The notes beneath the pieces are model-generated. The model had not been told where the DNA came from, searched no databases, and saw nothing but the letters and a program-made list of their open reading frames with translations. From positions 11,725,001 through 11,789,000 of the forward strand of contig OU612066.1 in assembly GCA_914767715.1 (NCBI GenBank): a DNA stretch of 64,000 nt, written 5' to 3'. The position numbers and the translations under genes are program-made. This document shows positions 14,792 to 27,500 of the stretch, in pieces (within the stretch, counting starts at the first letter, position 1; each line of letters begins with the position of its first letter). Source of the DNA: Membranipora membranacea (Eukaryota > Bryozoa > Gymnolaemata > Cheilostomatida > Membraniporidae).

Positions 14792-17700
14792 ATGGGAAGA
14801 AACAAAAACATATCAAGGAGAGGTGGAAAAAATCCTAAATCTAGATTTGTGCCCAGGTAAGATGATACATATCATATTGAAGCAAGTTTCAAGTTTGTTT
14901 GTGTGTTCTTATTATTATGGCCCATTGAGTTGTGGTTGCCAGAAAAATTCATCTATTCATTATTAACATGTAAATGGCATGCCAGATAATGGACAACTGA
15001 GTGACAGCAGGGAGAATGGAAGGGGGTAGTATAGTTGATAACATGTATTTAGGTCCTCCTGATCAGTCCACCTTCTAAAAATCATATCAATATATGGTAG
15101 GGGGCCTATGACACTAACAGTCTACTGACTTGGCACTTGACATGTCACTGTCTTAGTTAACTACTAGTTTCACTAGTGGCTGGCTTATATTGCCATGGTG
15201 ATGCTGTACGTTGATTAGATGGACAGACCAGATTGTCCACAGCACCAAACTACAAAGTTTATCAAAACAGACTGAAAACTATATTTTTGGATTGTAATTT
15301 TTGTCCTTTGGAGTAAGGCGTCAGCTCTGGCTTATCCTCTCCGTATCTCAAGGTTAGTTGAATCTGCTGTTAACTAGACAAAAAAACTGGTCGACTTATG
15401 GTTATGTTTTTATCCAAACAGGGAACAGATTGAACTACAAAGAGAAGGCGCTGCAGGTAATAAACTTTAGGATATTAATGTTGGTATTAGTCCTTACCAT
15501 TTTATAAGGAAGTATCTTAGCCATGCAATTGCCTAGTAGTTCTATTTCAGTTTTTTATTCATGGACTGTGAAAATTCTCATAACATGAAGGCACATCACA
15601 TGAAGTGAGCAAGATTAATTTGTTTTATATTAAATTTTGTTTGGTCTATATTCTACACTCCTTTACTTGATAAGTTTCTTCTATATGCTACCATCACATA
15701 CAGGTGGAGAAGGGGACTCCGATGCCAGTAATGACTCAGACAATGAGAGTGATGTGATCCCCTTTCCTGTCGCTATGTGGGATTTCCAGCATTGTGACCC
15801 AAAGAAATGCTCTGGTAGAAAACTATACAGATTGAATAAAGTGAAAATTCTAAAACTGTCCGAGAGGTTTAACGGTATCGTTCTTACTCCTGTAGGCACA
15901 CAATGTGTATCGCCAGCTGATCGGTAAGTTTGTGTTGTTCAGCATTTTAGTTGTCAAACAACTGAATTGTGTCTTCTATTTCTGTGAACTACATAGGAGT
16001 GCTAGTGATGTCTTTGTGCTTCGGCGTTATACAAGTAGCAGATTCATGTGTATTATGCCATTATGTGAGGGACTGTACATTTAAATGATAAATTAAGATT
16101 TCTATGTTGTCCCTGAGTTTATATTCATATAAATATTAAATGTTCACTCTTTGATTATTCAACTGTGGCCCATAAATTGAAGAAATCTTTGTTATCATTT
16201 ACCAGAGATATCATCATGCAGTATGGCGTGGCCGTTGTGGACTGTTCATGGGCTAAGCTGGCTGAGGTGCCGTTCACTAAGATGAAGGTTACCCAGCCTC
16301 GTCTCTTACCATACTTAGTAGCCACTAACCCGGTGAACTATGGGAAACCATGTAAACTCTCGTGTGTGGAGGCTCTGGCTGCAACACTCTCTGTAGCAGG
16401 TAAGTAAAGAAACAGGTTTATTTTACCTACAGATGCCACAATAACCATTGGACTATACTCCATATCTTTTTCTTACGCATTAGAAAATCGCTTTATTAAT
16501 GTTATGTCTTGGGATCACAAAAGTAGATGACCAATTCACTGCTGGTTGTAATATGGACTCATTCGTTATATTGCTACAAACACATATACATATTCAAATG
16601 CATTTATCTTTTTTTCTGTAAAGGTGCTGCCCATTTTATTTTACCAATTTAAATTAGACAGCATTTCGAAATTGAACAATGATTATTGTAGTTTACAACT
16701 TGATATTGTATGTATGTCAAGATATTTATAAATATTTTAACAGGTATAGGGCACTATGGAGAGCGGTTGATGAATTGCTTCAAATGGGGTCACGCTTTTT
16801 ATTCAGTAAACAATGAACTACTGGGAAAATATGAGAAATGCTCCACAAGCACAGATGTTGTAGCGGCACAGAACGACTATCTGGAAATTCTTGAAAAAGA
16901 GAAAGCTAATAAGGATACAAGAGGTAAACGACTGCTGTGCGATTGTTATTAGGTCTTAGTGCAATCAGGGAGGGTGCAATAAAAGAGTGCATCTGTTTTG
17001 CACTTTTTCTACGCAAATTACTAATAGTATCAAAATTTCTACAATGCAGCTGCCGGAATACCCTTTGATGTCAGATCAAATCACACACTTAATAACATCC
17101 TAATCCTCATCTCTCTATGAAATCCAGTAATCCCATATCCTAAGGATGATATGTTGGCTTACTACCATCTTCATATCACACAAAACAATCAACTTCAATT
17201 ATTTTCCACTAATACCTTATTGCATAGCATTTCATAATCTTAAGAAAATAATTGAATTTCGTATTTAGATTCCTTAGCTATTGCCAATACTAGCTTAGTA
17301 CAACAATTGTACAAAAATATGTTACATGTCCAACATAATAATATATTTATATATATGAAATAATATGACTTTGTTTATATAATAATTTAATTCTTTATTT
17401 CAGTGATAAAGAGTTATATCATTACAATATTCCATGTTGTTGTAGATCCGTTTGCTATTCCTGATAGTGATGAGTCAGGAGATGAGCATGAACATTATAA
17501 TCCAAACAGGAGAGTCGGTGAACTTCCACCATCCAGGTAGGATAGTGTTTCCCTTTTTCACTCATCCATGTACTGCACTTAAGTTGTCAATGATCGTATG
17601 TCAAGAGTTGTCCCATCACATACAAAGAGAGCACAAATCTTATTCAGAAAAAAATTCACCGTTCCAAATTTCCACACCAAATCATTCGATGACCAGCATA

Positions 17701-18057
17701 TGGCACTGAGCCGTGTTTTTAAATTTATAAAAACAATTTTATCTTTGAATCAATGTGCTCACTTCAAAATCCTTATCAATGTGTTTGATATGCTCATAAT
17801 CGCTGGTCGCCTATATAATATCAATTGGGTTTTACCACTCAAACCAGGGAGTTTCCCAAACTCCCTGCTCAAACTGAACAACTCAATAGTGATAGTGTGA
17901 TTATCTACTTATTAGCAGTGACTCAGATGCCAGTGAATCAGAGAGTGAAGAGGATGATAGTTTGAGTCAGCAAACTATAGAAAAGTTGAATGTTGAAGAC
18001 ACTACTACTGAGACTACAGACAGTATATTACCTGATAAAGAGGATAACATTACATGA
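14792..18057 (+). CDS. TSR3: TSR3, 18S rRNA aminocarboxypropyltransferase
   Basis: Transfers the 3-amino-3-carboxypropyl group from S-adenosylmethionine to a hypermodified pseudouridine of 18S rRNA, a late cytoplasmic step in 40S maturation (family knowledge). Exons: 14792-14856, 15422-15456, 15704-15923, 16206-16399, 16744-16923, 17446-17536 and 17919-18057. All junctions are GT/AG and in phase, giving 307 residues, close to the human protein. Diagnostic segments are [51 protein letters not shown] and [20 protein letters not shown], which cover the RLI-like N-terminal domain and the SAM-binding DUF367 core. The start is the ATG of a basic [17 protein letters not shown] leader, as in relatives. 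The second exon is only 35 nt. Exons 3, 6 and 7 add Ser/Asp/Glu-rich segments, including an acidic C-terminal tail typical of this family. A possible poly(A) signal AATAAA lies at 18264-18269. Confidence 0.95.
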
Positions 18058-18692
18058 TTATCTTACCTGTCAGCAAAAGGTGCTCTATTTATGAGCCCCA
18101 ATGTCTAAGATTTACAGTACAAAAAGTGATCACAGCAATTATGTCATAACTTGATACAGGCCCATGCTTCAGTTCTTCTGATAACTTTGAAAAATCAAGA
18201 CAAGTCGACCCCCAGAGCTTCTAAAATTATCCGTTTTCATATTTTTTTAATTATCTATCGGCAAATAAAAATAATGCCAGAATATTTGAATGAAAGAAGC
18301 ATAATCGTGCAGTGTCCTTCAGATTTCAAGTGAATACCAGTCAACTACATTAACTAAATGAGCTACGCTGTTGTCGATGTGCATTTGTTTTTTAAGTCAA
18401 AATGATAAACATCAATACTGTCATATATTAGCCCATATTTTGTCCAGCAATGACTGACACCAATACAATATCATACATTTGTTACTGGAAACCAGGGAGT
18501 GTTGTCACAAACTCCCTGAAGAAACCCACACTGCTTGTAGATCGACTCTGTGATATGAGTCTCTCTGCACCGTAGTAACAGTGCCACAAACTGGCCCAAT
18601 AGAAGCTCACGTTTATCCAGTTCGGGTGGGGTGACTTTTCAGTTTGATAACTCAAACACACTTGAATTAGTTCAGTCGCTACGCAAATATAA
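18058..18692. other. 3' flank of TSR3, no further gene
   Basis: This contains the probable TSR3 3' UTR. A short inverted repeat lies near 18487-18518 (CCAGGGAGT facing AAACTCCCTG). A close relative of it lies in the last TSR3 intron near 17844-17866, so the two look like copies of one small hairpin family. No coding exon was seen. Confidence 0.4.
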
Positions 18693-18824
18693 CCAACCTG
18701 AATTGGTTGGTGCACATGCGCAAAGTGGAAGAAACCGACCCTCGCCTGGGCAGGCACGACAGCCTGCCCAGGCGAGGGTCGGTTTCTTCCACTTTGCGCA
18801 TGTGCACCAATCAATTCTGGTTGG
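18693..18824. repeat. Near-perfect palindrome, 63-bp arms (MITE-like)
   Basis: The arms are 18693-18755 and 18762-18824 around a 6-nt spacer (ACGACA). The inner 49 bp pair perfectly and I count only two mismatches in the outer 14 bp. The arms contain GCGCAAAGTGGAAGAAACC and CCCTCGCCTGGGCAGG and are more GC-rich than the surroundings. A third, partial copy of the core (CGACAGCCTGCCCAGGC) follows immediately at about 18830-18848. It is probably a foldback or MITE-type element. Open frames on both strands here are by-products of the palindrome. Confidence 0.85.
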
Positions 18825-19985
18825 CACGACACGACAGCCTGCCCAGGCTAAACCAAACCTGTGGATGTATAATTTTGAGTTGTCCACTCCTTAACTTTCT
18901 TCAGTTGTATGAACGACAACTCCATTGGATTAACTGGGTCCATTTTTCAAACTTTAAAAACACACTTGATTCTTAAACCCACATTGATTGGTCAATGAAA
19001 GATCATATGGCAAATCACAACATTGGTAAGTTAAATTGTGTCAAAGCATGTGTACTGGTGTTTTGCTTTACTACTAGAAGGTGTCTGTTCTGGTTGTTTT
19101 CACAATTTTAATAAACTTTATACCATACTCATACTGAGGTGATGGGTAGGCTCCTAATAGAAGTGCAAAACTGCATAATATTGAGGTTGTAGTTACAGTT
19201 ACAGTAGTTCTTCAATAAGCCTGTCTGACAAGGCCCTGCCTCAAAAATCAATCAATCAATGGATAATGATATTCAATTGCAAGCAATGAATGTATAGTGT
19301 GCGATGATTGCAATCCCAGACAGGATGCCAATCTAACCTTCCGACAATGCTCATTGGGAGGAGGCCCAGTCCAACCAAGAAGCAACAGGCCTGTTACTCC
19401 TTACTCCAGCCAAGGACTACTAGTTACTCCTTGGTCTGATCAGGGAGATTTCTCCCTGGTATTATCATGATAAATCATAATTAATAATATACTGTTCACC
19501 ACCATGAGAAGGTCACTAACCTACCCATCTATGTTGTCAATGCTAATAGCAATGATGATGATGATGTCAAGGAGTTACTCTTGTAGATATGAACCAAGGA
19601 GTATGAACCCTGTGGGCTGAATTACTTACTTACTTACTTACTTCCCAATTGATCCTATTCGCCGGAATAGCTGGCATAAAGGATATAATAATCAGTCTAT
19701 TAGTACGTAATCAGGGTTTTGGAGTTTCTGTGGGCGCTGCTCGGTAGTGTGACCCGCGAAAAAGAGAGTTAACATTTAGAAAATAAAAAAACAAAAAGTG
19801 CAGCGTCATAGGCTGTCAAAAAGAGTGACATCTGTAATTGTGGTCCCCATTTTTTCATCTCTGATCAAATTTTCAAGTCATCCGTTCAGATGATGGTCTG
19901 ACGGGCACGAAAGTCCCAGTGATAGCTACATGAGCATAAATAATACAGTTCAATTTACAAATAGGTTAGAGATATTTATAGGCGG
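18825..19985. other. Intergenic DNA between palindrome and LINE remnant
   Basis: No gene was recognised. A tetranucleotide (ACTT)n microsatellite lies at about 19621-19643. The segment from roughly 19650 to 19985 may be the 3' UTR of the minus-strand LINE remnant that begins next to it, but no element end or target-site duplication could be placed. Confidence 0.35.
19621..19643 (+). repeat. (ACTT)n microsatellite
   Basis: About five tetranucleotide units between the 18.7 kb palindrome and the LINE remnant. Confidence 0.85.
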
Positions 19986-20480
19986 TTATGGGGATGGAGG
20001 AAATATAACCTTGATGTCATGGCGTATGCGGTTGAAGTAACTGAAACGCCATGCATTTGTCCTGTGTGTCCAGCTGATGGTCTTACTTCTGGTGTTATGA
20101 TCTGTAGAAAATCTAATGTAACAGTTAAGGTTCAAATCGAATAATCCGGCTTCAGTCTTTCTTAGGAAGAGTATATCTAGATCCTTGCGCCTGTCGGACA
20201 AAGAAACAATGCTATGACGGTTCATACACTCAGTCACACTATCACGCTTACGTATCCAATAGATCCATCTCATAGCTTTACGTTGAAGCATGTCAATGGA
20301 CTTACTCAGTCCTGCCTGATGTGGCGACCAAACTTGACTGGCATACTCTAATATGGGTTTGACAACCGAGTTAAAAGCAACCAGTTTCGTTTTTGTTGGA
20401 GCCTCTCTTAGATTCCGTTTAATTAATCCTAATGACCTGTTTGCCTTAGCAACTGTTTTTGTAACGTGCGTGTTCCACTG
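19986..20480 (-). mobile_element. 5'-truncated non-LTR retrotransposon (LINE), RT C-terminus
   Basis: Translated on the minus strand from about 20480, one uninterrupted frame reads through WNTHVTKTVAKANRSLGLIK, AFNSVVKPILEYASQVWSPH, MLQRKAMRWIYWIRKRDS and TRSKTISWTHRTNAW to a stop at 19986. This is the typical C-terminal part of a LINE reverse transcriptase: the thumb with LEYASxVWSPH, then the QRKAMRW block. There is no finger/palm or YADD region upstream, so the copy is 5'-truncated, as is usual for LINEs. The lack of stops suggests a fairly recent insertion. The clade is uncertain (Jockey/CR1-like at a guess). Confidence 0.82.
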
Positions 20481-20720
20481 TGTTAATCCTCACAGGTTGG
20501 TTCTCACATGGAGCCAACACTTTTATTAGCTATGTAGCCAGAATTTTCATAGGCGCTATGGTACTGATTCCCCTCCTGCCTTGATGCTGTATCAGTAAGT
20601 GGAGGGAAGAGTAGCGGCAGAGATTCAGGGAGTTACCCTTTCCTGTTACACCTTGGCCTGATCTTGGGCATTATCTCAAATTAATATAATATTCTATGTT
20701 TTACTTATTCCACAGGCAGA

Positions 20721-23340
20721 ATGACCAGCCTCCTAGGCTTTGTGGATGCTAGTATTGGTGCTGAAACAGTTGTGGACTCATTTACCAGTAAAATAGGTGG
20801 ACATCCGGTAAGCGCTGCATGATTGATATCTTAGTGTTATACCTGATTTCAATTCATTGTTATCCCTTTATTGTAAGACAGTGAAACATTGCTTGATCAC
20901 ATTCGCATCCTGTCTCGTGATTAGTATATGTCTGGTGAAATGCCAACCACCGCAAATCTCTGTTATTGGAACATCTGACCAATCTCAAACCAATTTGAAT
21001 CTGATTTGGCACTAGCGCGCCATTCATCCTAGCCAGGTCATCGCAGAACAGGACTAAAAATATCAGAGGTCCACTGTGTGTTTGCACACCCCAAATGCAG
21101 TAAAAAAGATCCCCCTCTGCCTCTTCGGTAATAAGAGTAGCCGGAATTCCGGTAGGCAAGGGTATAGGGTGCGGTTTGAGTACCATTGGTCCCTGTACCT
21201 GTACTCTAGAGGGGTAACCCTCTCCGCGATGACGACTTAGAGACTTAGAGACTGGTGATGTTATTCATCGCCTAATAATGTGTCAACTGACACTGGTGCC
21301 GGCAGAAGCTGAACATGAATACAAATTTATGGCTCCGTTGCTTTGTTATGAAATCTCCATTTTGCTTCACTAAACCCATATACTCCATTTGCTTGATCAT
21401 CGAGTCATTATCAGAGACTTTTTATATCAACTTATTGAACAGTTTTATTGTATTTTTTCCCTGACAAAATTTCTATTATTATTTTTCTCTGACAGGTGGT
21501 GACTGGAGGACACACTGTTGAGTTGACATGTAGGGTGTGTTGTAAGGCTACTTGTATACTCGTATGTCAGATCTACTGCCCTGTTGATGATCTCTATCAT
21601 AGAACTCTGTATATATTCTGCTGTCCTCGTCCACCATGTCACAGGAACAGTACTGGGTAGGTAATCAGTCAGACTTAAATGAGACTCTTTATAGTCCATG
21701 CATCATTGATCTCATCTTGAAAATATTTGCATGCACAGCAATATGAACTAGTATGCAATATAGGCAGCCTTTATGTCCTGTTCCCATACCTGGCCTTTGT
21801 TTGTTAGTTAGTGTGATCAATGAGTGATACTGTTGTGCTATATCAGGCAATCGCACCAAATAAAATAACTAATAAGAGTAAGAATGTGTGAAGTTATGCT
21901 ATCAGATGTGACAATAAGCAGACAACTCCATGTTGATAATCTCCAAATTAAATCTCTTGTCTCATCTTCTTTCCCGGCATCATGAGATAATTCAATTTAT
22001 GCTAATTTCATAGGTGGATGGTATTGAGAGTGCAAAACCCAATTGAAATAATCAAACCCGCTGTCCAGAAGCCTGCTGGTGCTGTAAAGCAGCCCGATAT
22101 AGACTGGGGGACAGCTGACTCTGATGATTGGGGAACTGAAGACGCTGATGACTGGGGTGAAGACGACTCTACATCAACAGTAGATAATTCGTGGGCTCTC
22201 CCTAAAACTACAACTCCACAAACTGTTGAGACAATCGAGGAGCCATGCCCTGAAGTAAAGCCTGTCGATATAGACGAGCTGATAAGCTCTGTGGATGGCT
22301 TGTCGCTGACTTTGAGTGAAAATGTAAAGAAGAATGACTTCATATTAGACTCTTATTATATATCTGTAACTGAGGATCAGTCGCTGAAGTCTGGAGATGG
22401 ATTAAGTAAACAAAGCAGACAACTTTTAGAACAATTTGAGAGTGGAATGGAGAAGCAGGAGAAATTTGAATCGTAAGAATATTTACAAACTTATACTGGA
22501 TCTTGTTTTCCTTTCTTGCAACAGTAAAAATCAATCGCCCATTCACAGCGCATTATTTGTGATAATCTCTGCCACTATTTCTGTTGTCTCTGGGTTGTAG
22601 AAAAGGAGGTGCATCATCCAGTAAACAAAGTAAGGAATCATACGAGAAGACAAGCATAGCTCACGGAGACAAAACGTTCTACAAGTTTACTAAAACGCTC
22701 GGCCTAAACCCAACACAAATTATCCGGTAAGCTTTTAGTTCTATACTGATGCCAGACTTGACCTGCCTGCTAAAGTGATGGGGTTGTGATAAAATGAACG
22801 TACGTGACCAAAGCTTCAGAGTGTCAAGTGTATTTTTATTCTTTCGTTTGGACACTTTCTTAATGTTTGCTCATGCTTTTATTACGCATAAATTTTTGAT
22901 TACGTTCAATACTTTTCTGATTGGCATCATCCAGATAGCGTAGATATAAACTTCACACAAGGAGTTAATGAACTATTACAGTACCACCAACTTATGGCTG
23001 GAAATATAGGACTGCCTCGAGTAAATATTTGTCTTTTATATCATGGTAGCAATGGTAATATTGCAGGTATGACTTTGGAGGAGATGCTTTACCAATGACT
23101 TCAGTAGAAACTTCTCAGGTGCCTAGATGTGAAAACTGCGGGAGCAAAAGAATGTTTGAGCTGCAGATCATGCCGGCCTTCATCCAGTCATTGCAAGTAA
23201 ACGGAGAAAGCCTTCATCTTGACATAGGTACTGTTATTATCTATACTTGTGCTGAGAGCTGTTGGGCTGGGAAAACTTGCTTGGAATACCCTATAGTTCA
23301 ACATGACCCTGATGAACATTTGTTTAGCAAAATTAGCTGA
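20721..23340 (+). CDS. PDCD2L: PDCD2L, programmed cell death 2-like protein
   Basis: Member of the PDCD2/TSR4 family, which are chaperones and adaptors for ribosomal protein uS5 (RPS2) during 40S assembly and export (family knowledge). Exons: 20721-20807, 21496-21656, 22014-22472, 22601-22726 and 23067-23340, all GT/AG and in phase; 368 residues, close to the vertebrate length. The N-terminal half has LLGFVDASIGAE, the Cys-rich block CRVCCKATCILVCQIYCP and GWMVLRVQNP. The middle is an Asp/Trp-rich linker with WGTADSDDWGTEDADDWG. The C-terminal PDCD2_C domain contains HGDKTFYKFTKTLGLNPTQI, RCENCGSKRMFELQIMPAF and TVIIYTCAESCW. CCACAG directly before GCAGAATG looks like a splice acceptor, so a 5' UTR exon probably lies upstream. 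A candidate AATAAA lies at 23661. It sits downstream of TSR3 in the same orientation. Confidence 0.95.
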
Positions 23341-24503
23341 GAGAATCAATAATCTAATTTATGGAATTAGTTGCTTGACGTAACAGTTCATGTTCGAATG
23401 TGACAACAATTACCAAAGTAATCCTTGTGCCTGGAACTTGCAACACATTTTGCTTCAAAACTGACGCGCAAGTGACTTATTGACAGGAACTGAGAAATGT
23501 TGGTAATCTAAATTAATTTTTGAGGGCTGACCATGTCCGTTTGGTATGATTACATTTGTTTTACTCCCACCAGTTGTCTCCACGGCGTCATGCTGTAATA
23601 CTTCTGAGGGCACCTGCATAGCCAGCTGGGTTTCCTCTGTTTATGTATATGAGATAAGTTAATAAACTGACTACAAAACTGGTTGGTGCAACTACGCAGT
23701 ATTGATAGTGTGTGATGATTGTGATGTAGACTTACCTGGGTCACTTGGAAAGTTATCAACATTTGAAATTCTATAAGATAATTATTCTATAAATCTTTAG
23801 AGATCATAAGCATATATAATATATTATACATGTTTATGGCGGAGATTGGCTAAAATTATAGCTTCACCCAATGATTTTTCCATTGAATTGATTAATTGTA
23901 TGTAATGCTGGTCAAGCCTGCATGATGAAATGAAATGAATTTAGGTTTTGTACATCCTAGTCTATTTATTTTTTCTGGAAGTATATAACTGAATTATAGT
24001 CTATGGCTACTCAGTATGATGCAAATAAATGGAGAAAAACTTAATGACATCTATAATAGTAATTGAGTTCATTATGTTCATCGATGATGAGACTTAGGGT
24101 TACTTTTAGTAAATGAACATCATAATTGGAATGTCTTCAACTACAACAAAGAACAATGCCAATTCCCTTTGACTGACTTATATATATATATATATAAATA
24201 AATAAAATACGATGAACTCTATAATATACCCCTGTCACTGTTTAAGTATAGTTGAGATTGAATTTTGGCACCAGTGTTTAACCTCCCATGTAAAGATAAC
24301 AGCAAGCTGCTGCAACCCTATTGTCTTAAGCTGATTAGATGAATGACCTAGGCTGCGAGGAGTTCATATTATAAGACTGAGACTGTGAGATAATAAGTCC
24401 CGGACATTCGATCAGTCTTACGCAATATTTCCCTACACTGTGCATGCTGCTACTGTCGCAGATAATGTCAGCTAGGCTGTCTGTTATCGGTCTCGTTTGT
24501 TTT
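23341..24503. other. Region between PDCD2L and complexin 3' ends
   Basis: PDCD2L (plus) and complexin (minus) converge here, so the stretch should hold both 3' UTRs. It contains a (TA)n tract at about 24179-24196. No coding exon was seen. Confidence 0.5.
24179..24196 (+). repeat. (TA)n microsatellite
   Basis: A run of about nine TA units in the PDCD2L-complexin spacer. Confidence 0.85.
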
Positions 24504-27500
24504 TCACATGAGTGAGCATTTCTCTTGAGCACTTGTAAGCAGCTGTCCAGGCCCTTCTTGTAATTTCGCTTGCATGTCAGCCATACCGGCAGGCAGGAAA
24601 CTCTCTGTAACAGGGGAGATCAAGGGTTCAAGTTAGTCGATACTTTTCAAACTAGTAGTCTACCCGACGAAACTCATCCATGCAGCAGACAAACTTAATA
24701 CATTGTAGTAAACTAAGAAAAATCTACTCTTATAAAATTTATGCTGATTCCGAACACAATAGTAAACATGTACCCGTTAATAAAAGAGAGACATCAGTAG
24801 AAGTTTGTTACTTATGATTCGCTTGTGATGTGAAATCTCAGTTTTGACGCTTCACTCACACGAGCAGAAGAAAACACAAAGTGCAAAACTCTGAATTAAA
24901 CCTCCGACCGGAATTTAATAAACTATAAGATTAATCAGCCAGCTAGAAATTTAAACTCAGGAGAGCAAGTTTGAGTTCGTTCATTGTCTGCCCACTCAGA
25001 AAACTCAATATAAACTTGTCCGGCTCACTGGATTAATCATCACAGCTTATAATATGAGGCTAGAGCATGCTGTCCAGGGCTTTTATGGATGTTTCTTATA
25101 TTAATCATTATAATTATCATTACCATCATGTTATAATTAGAATGAAAGTCGCTAGTTTTAATTTAAAGCTGCTTTTATTCTTGGTGAGGTTCACAGAATT
25201 GATACTTGTATAACCGACACAAACTTTTTTGTCCTTTGGATGAGGTTTTGGCATCGGGTGGATATTTATCGATAGGAAACGCAATGTACAACTATTCAAC
25301 CCCAAAACTTATAATATATATTTATATATACATGTTTATAGTATAACCAAATAAAAGTTAACACACTAATTTAATTTAACAATGTCCAACCCCAATGCCC
25401 AGATTTAATTAAGTAATAATAAACTTAAACATTTGTATGTATGATCAAACTAACAAGGAGCTCCTCTTTGCGAATTTGTGCTAATATGGTGCCAATAAAA
25501 GCTCTTGAATAATTATGCTGTACAGAAGAATAGCAATTTTCAAACTTATTCTGGTGTTACAAAAACTGGTTGCTATAACGGGACAGATAGCAATGGATAG
25601 CTTTATCTATGACCCCACATTTTGGGATTCCAGTCTAAAAGTTGACTGCCGCTGCAGAAGTCCTTGATTAATGTTTATCCTAAGTATTTTCAGCTTTGTG
25701 TTATGTTATTGAAATCAAATGATTGAATCAATCGGAATTCTCAGTATTAGTTCATCAATGTGTTGACTATTCAAGGGGGTGGGGGATAAACCATAGTTTT
25801 TGGTCGGTTTTGATGGTAAGTTTTTTGCAGGTTCGGGTCTCAGGGCAGGAAGCTGCCAGCTTATATTCCAGGATAGGATATGATGTCGATTTTCAATAAG
25901 AAATGAACTAAAGAGGAAGTGAAAGGGTGATTAAGAAAATGGTTCCTACCTGTGCCACCACCTAGACATACAGTGAAAACATATCAATCAAGGTTACCTG
26001 CTTGAAAAAACATTGTACAAATCTAATATATCTAATATAATATAATGGACGTATCAAATTTTGTGGTCGAGTAGCCTTGTAGCGCCATCAGCTAATGTCA
26101 TGTGCAGCGCAATCTCCTACCCCTGCATTGAATTGACCTGCTCATATTTTTTATGTTTTATCAGCAGAACTCTATTACATTTAGATCAAGTTGTGCGCAC
26201 CAGAAAACTCTGTTGGATTAGAGTATGCCTCAACATTATGATTACTTGGGGCCGGGCCAATAACTGGCATTCTAAACAATTCTTCAGCTATGAGTAGGTA
26301 ACCTAGCTACATACCCTCATCTCCAGTCTCTCCACGAGCCTCAGCTGCCAGCTCCTCAGGAGTTTTCCTCTTCCTACCAAAGCCTCCACCATCATCCTGC
26401 TGTGCAAATGGATCTTCTCGTTTCTTGATACCATACTGTAATGATTTAAGGCTACAGTAAACCTCTGGGATAATCAGGTCCGGGACATGACTACACGATT
26501 CATTGATGTACTTGCCAATAGGTTGAGGGTGTTAGCGATGAACTGCGGGTATTTACTCACCCTTTTACTCACAATTCCAGTACTCATGACTATCGGAAAC
26601 TGTAAAGCTAACTCATCACAAAATGAGAATATTAAAAATGAATATCTTCCCTTGAGCATTTTGCAACTCTCCGAGGGGACAAGTTGAGGTTCTTTTCACT
26701 GGTTGTGAATGATTGGGTATGACTAAGATGAGATGGACTGTGGGGTTCTGTAGGTGACATCCTTGTCCCTTGTGGTGAATAGAATTCATGATGCTAACAG
26801 TTTCCAAAAATACTGATTTTGGGAGAATAAACACAACTAGTCTGCATTTCAGGATAAGTTCTAACCCATAGTCACTGTCCCACGAAGCTGTTACGAGTCT
26901 ATGAATTACCCACAATACCTTTTTACGGATTTGTGCCCTCATTCCTTCTCGTTCTTCCTCAGCCATCCTGTGTTTCTCTCTGCGAGCCTCCTCTTCCTCT
27001 CTCCTTTGATCAGCTAGAGCCTGGGCTGCCTCCTCATCCTTAGCTGTTGCTTCCTCATCATCCTTTTTATCGTCTCCTCCTCCGACAGCACCTGTACCCA
27101 ACACAGACAGAGTATTATAACACATATACCAGCCAGGATGTCCAAAGTTTTGCAAATAGTTTCGTTTTTATCCCACAACTATGGTATTGCTGTTGAGCAA
27201 GTTATAGAATCCACATTATAACTGACTGATCCAAGTGTCAAAAATGTACCAGCACAATTGTGTGTAAATGAGTAATAACATGTTGGTTAAAATGCTGGCT
27301 AAAATTGCAAAGGATTGTCTGTGCATGAACTGAGAAGTAAAGGTCAATCACTATTTTTGTTTACTGACAAATCAGGCCTCCAGTTTGGCGCAGAGTTGCT
27401 ATAAGTTTGCAGGAAATTCAGAGCACACCTGTCCAGGCTTGGGTTGTTGAGAGATATCGAGGCATTATGACTATCAGACACCAATGAACTAAGCCCTAGT

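Noticed and set aside
18482-18976. Overlapping open frames on both strands with shared peptide words
   Set aside because: They are translations of the two arms of the 18.7 kb palindrome, not genes.
20860-21186. 108-codon minus-strand open frame in PDCD2L intron 1
   Set aside because: Intronic, no known motif; could be an unrecognised repeat but I could not support it.
22936-23095. Open plus-strand frame in the last PDCD2L intron (VDINFTQGVNELL..)
   Set aside because: Joining 22726 directly to 23067 restores the family sequence exactly (QIIRYDFGGDALP); the extra frame has no PDCD2 counterpart and runs into a stop.
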